Of a stretch of 16,791 nt of DNA, positions 16,145-16,791 are shown one piece after another; position 1 is the first letter of the stretch, and every line of letters begins with the position of its first letter. Source of the stretch: an uncultured Clostridia bacterium (lineage in GTDB: Bacteria > Bacillota > Clostridia > TANB77 > CAG-508); the NCBI GenBank assembly GCA_934167435.1, contig CAKPKZ010000022.1, positions 1 to 16,791 of the forward strand. The letters run 5' to 3'. Below the pieces are notes generated by a model. The model saw only the letters and a program-made list of their open reading frames with translations. It made no database searches and was not told the DNA's origin. A program made the position numbers and the translations under genes.

Positions 16145-16791
16145 CTATCTTTTTATTTCTTCCATAACATATGCTTCAATAATATCTCCTTCTTTAATAT
16201 CATTGTAATTTTCAATTTGAATACCGCACTCAAATCCTTTTGATACTTCTTTTGCTTCGTCTTTAAATCTTTTTAATGTAGCTAATTTTCCGTCATGAAT
16301 TACAACATTTTCACGTATAATTCTTACTCCAGCGTTTCTTGCAACTTTTCCTGTTAATACATATGCTCCGGCTATTGTTCCTACATTGGAAATTCTAAAT
16401 GTTTGTCTTACTTCTGCTGTTCCTATAATTTTTTCTTCGAATTCTGGATCTAGCATTCCTTTCATTGCAGCTTCTACATCTTCTATTGCTTGATATATAA
16501 TAGAATATTGTTTAATTTCAACTTCATCTTTTTCTGCTATTTCTCTTGCTGTATTATCTGGTCTAACATTAAATGCAATTATAATAGCATTTGAAACTTT
16601 TGCAAGTGTAACATCTGACTGATTTACAGCTCCTGCTGCAGCATGTATAACTTTTACTTTAACTTCTTCATTTGTTAGTTTTTCTAATGCTTGTTTTACT
16701 GCTTCTACAGAACCCTGTACATCTGCTTTTACAATTAAGTTTAATTGTTTTAATTTGCCTTCTTCCATTTGGCTAAATAAATTATCTAATG
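16145..16791 (-). CDS. infB: Translation initiation factor IF-2, C-terminal part (5' end cut by window edge)
   Basis: The reading frame is open to the right edge; 214 residues of the C-terminus are visible, beginning LDNLFSQMEEGKLKQLNLIV. It is not a gene starting at the ATG at 16768: that Met is internal, and the residues before it match IF-2. The visible part covers IF-2 domain III (KADVQGSVEAVKQALEKL, GAVNQSDVTLAKVSNAIIIA, FNVRPD) and the fMet-tRNA-binding domain IV (IGTAEVRQTFRISNVGTIAG, ECGIQIENYNDIKEGDIIEA). The GTPase domain lies outside the window. IF-2 places initiator tRNA on the 30S subunit and promotes subunit joining. It is the first visible gene of the infB-rbfA-nrnA-truB series. 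Confidence 0.97.
   Translation of the reverse strand, partial: LDNLFSQMEEGKLKQLNLIVKADVQGSVEAVKQALEKLTNEEVKVKVIHAAAGAVNQSDVTLAKVSNAIIIAFNVRPDNTAREIAEKDEVEIKQYSIIYQAIEDVEAAMKGMLDPEFEEKIIGTAEVRQTFRISNVGTIAGAYVLTGKVARNAGVRIIRENVVIHDGKLATLKRFKDEAKEVSKGFECGIQIENYNDIKEGDIIEAYVMEEIKR

Noticed and set aside
16145..16768. A separate 207-residue gene starting at ATG 16768
   Set aside because: The frame remains open to the window edge and the preceding residues (LDNLFSQ) continue the IF-2 sequence, so this is the 3' part of infB.

Overview
The window is very AT-rich and reads as the chromosome of an uncultured anaerobic Firmicute, probably a gut-type Clostridia relative. The grounds are AT-biased codon use, purine-rich Shine-Dalgarno sites before almost every gene, a Firmicutes-order infB-rbfA-nrnA-truB cluster, a class A penicillin-binding protein with a long Asn-rich tail, and a prepilin-like protein with the leader style KG/ITLIALVIT that I associate with this group. 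This placement is inference; no rRNA or tRNA lies in the window. The standard genetic code fits: TAA, TAG and TGA all appear as stops, and only one in-frame TGA interrupts an otherwise good gene.

Layout, in the direction of transcription (almost everything is on the minus strand, right to left). (1) 16791-13875: the 3' end of infB (cut by the window edge), rbfA, nrnA and truB, a tight translation/ribosome-maturation/RNA-turnover operon with a weak terminator-like hairpin between infB and rbfA. (2) 13743-12058: a prepilin-like surface protein with Ig-like domains, broken by a TGA at codon 42. (3) 10235-11956, the only plus-strand gene: a regulator with two tandem XRE-type helix-turn-helix domains and a roughly 370-residue C-terminal domain I cannot assign. 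A bidirectional terminator separates it from the prepilin gene. (4) 10054-8966: a membrane-anchored extracytoplasmic protein of unknown function, divergent from the regulator. (5) 8899-8075: an uncharacterised cytoplasmic protein whose start lies directly behind a hairpin that buries its ribosome binding site. (6) 7969-1: a bifunctional class A PBP, cysS, valS and an rlmD-type rRNA uracil methyltransferase (3' end cut by the edge), closely spaced and probably one transcription unit with internal attenuation.

The flanks are housekeeping genes: translation initiation, ribosome assembly, tRNA modification and charging, rRNA methylation, cell wall synthesis. The middle 8.0-13.8 kb is accessory-like and holds all the unrecognised material: two surface-exposed proteins, an orphan double-HTH regulator and an unknown protein. 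The regulator and the divergent membrane protein share a 180-bp intergenic region that carries an inverted repeat next to the regulator's likely promoter, so they are the best candidate for an undescribed regulatory pair. I did not find a CRISPR array, transposase, integrase or recognisable defence or toxin system.
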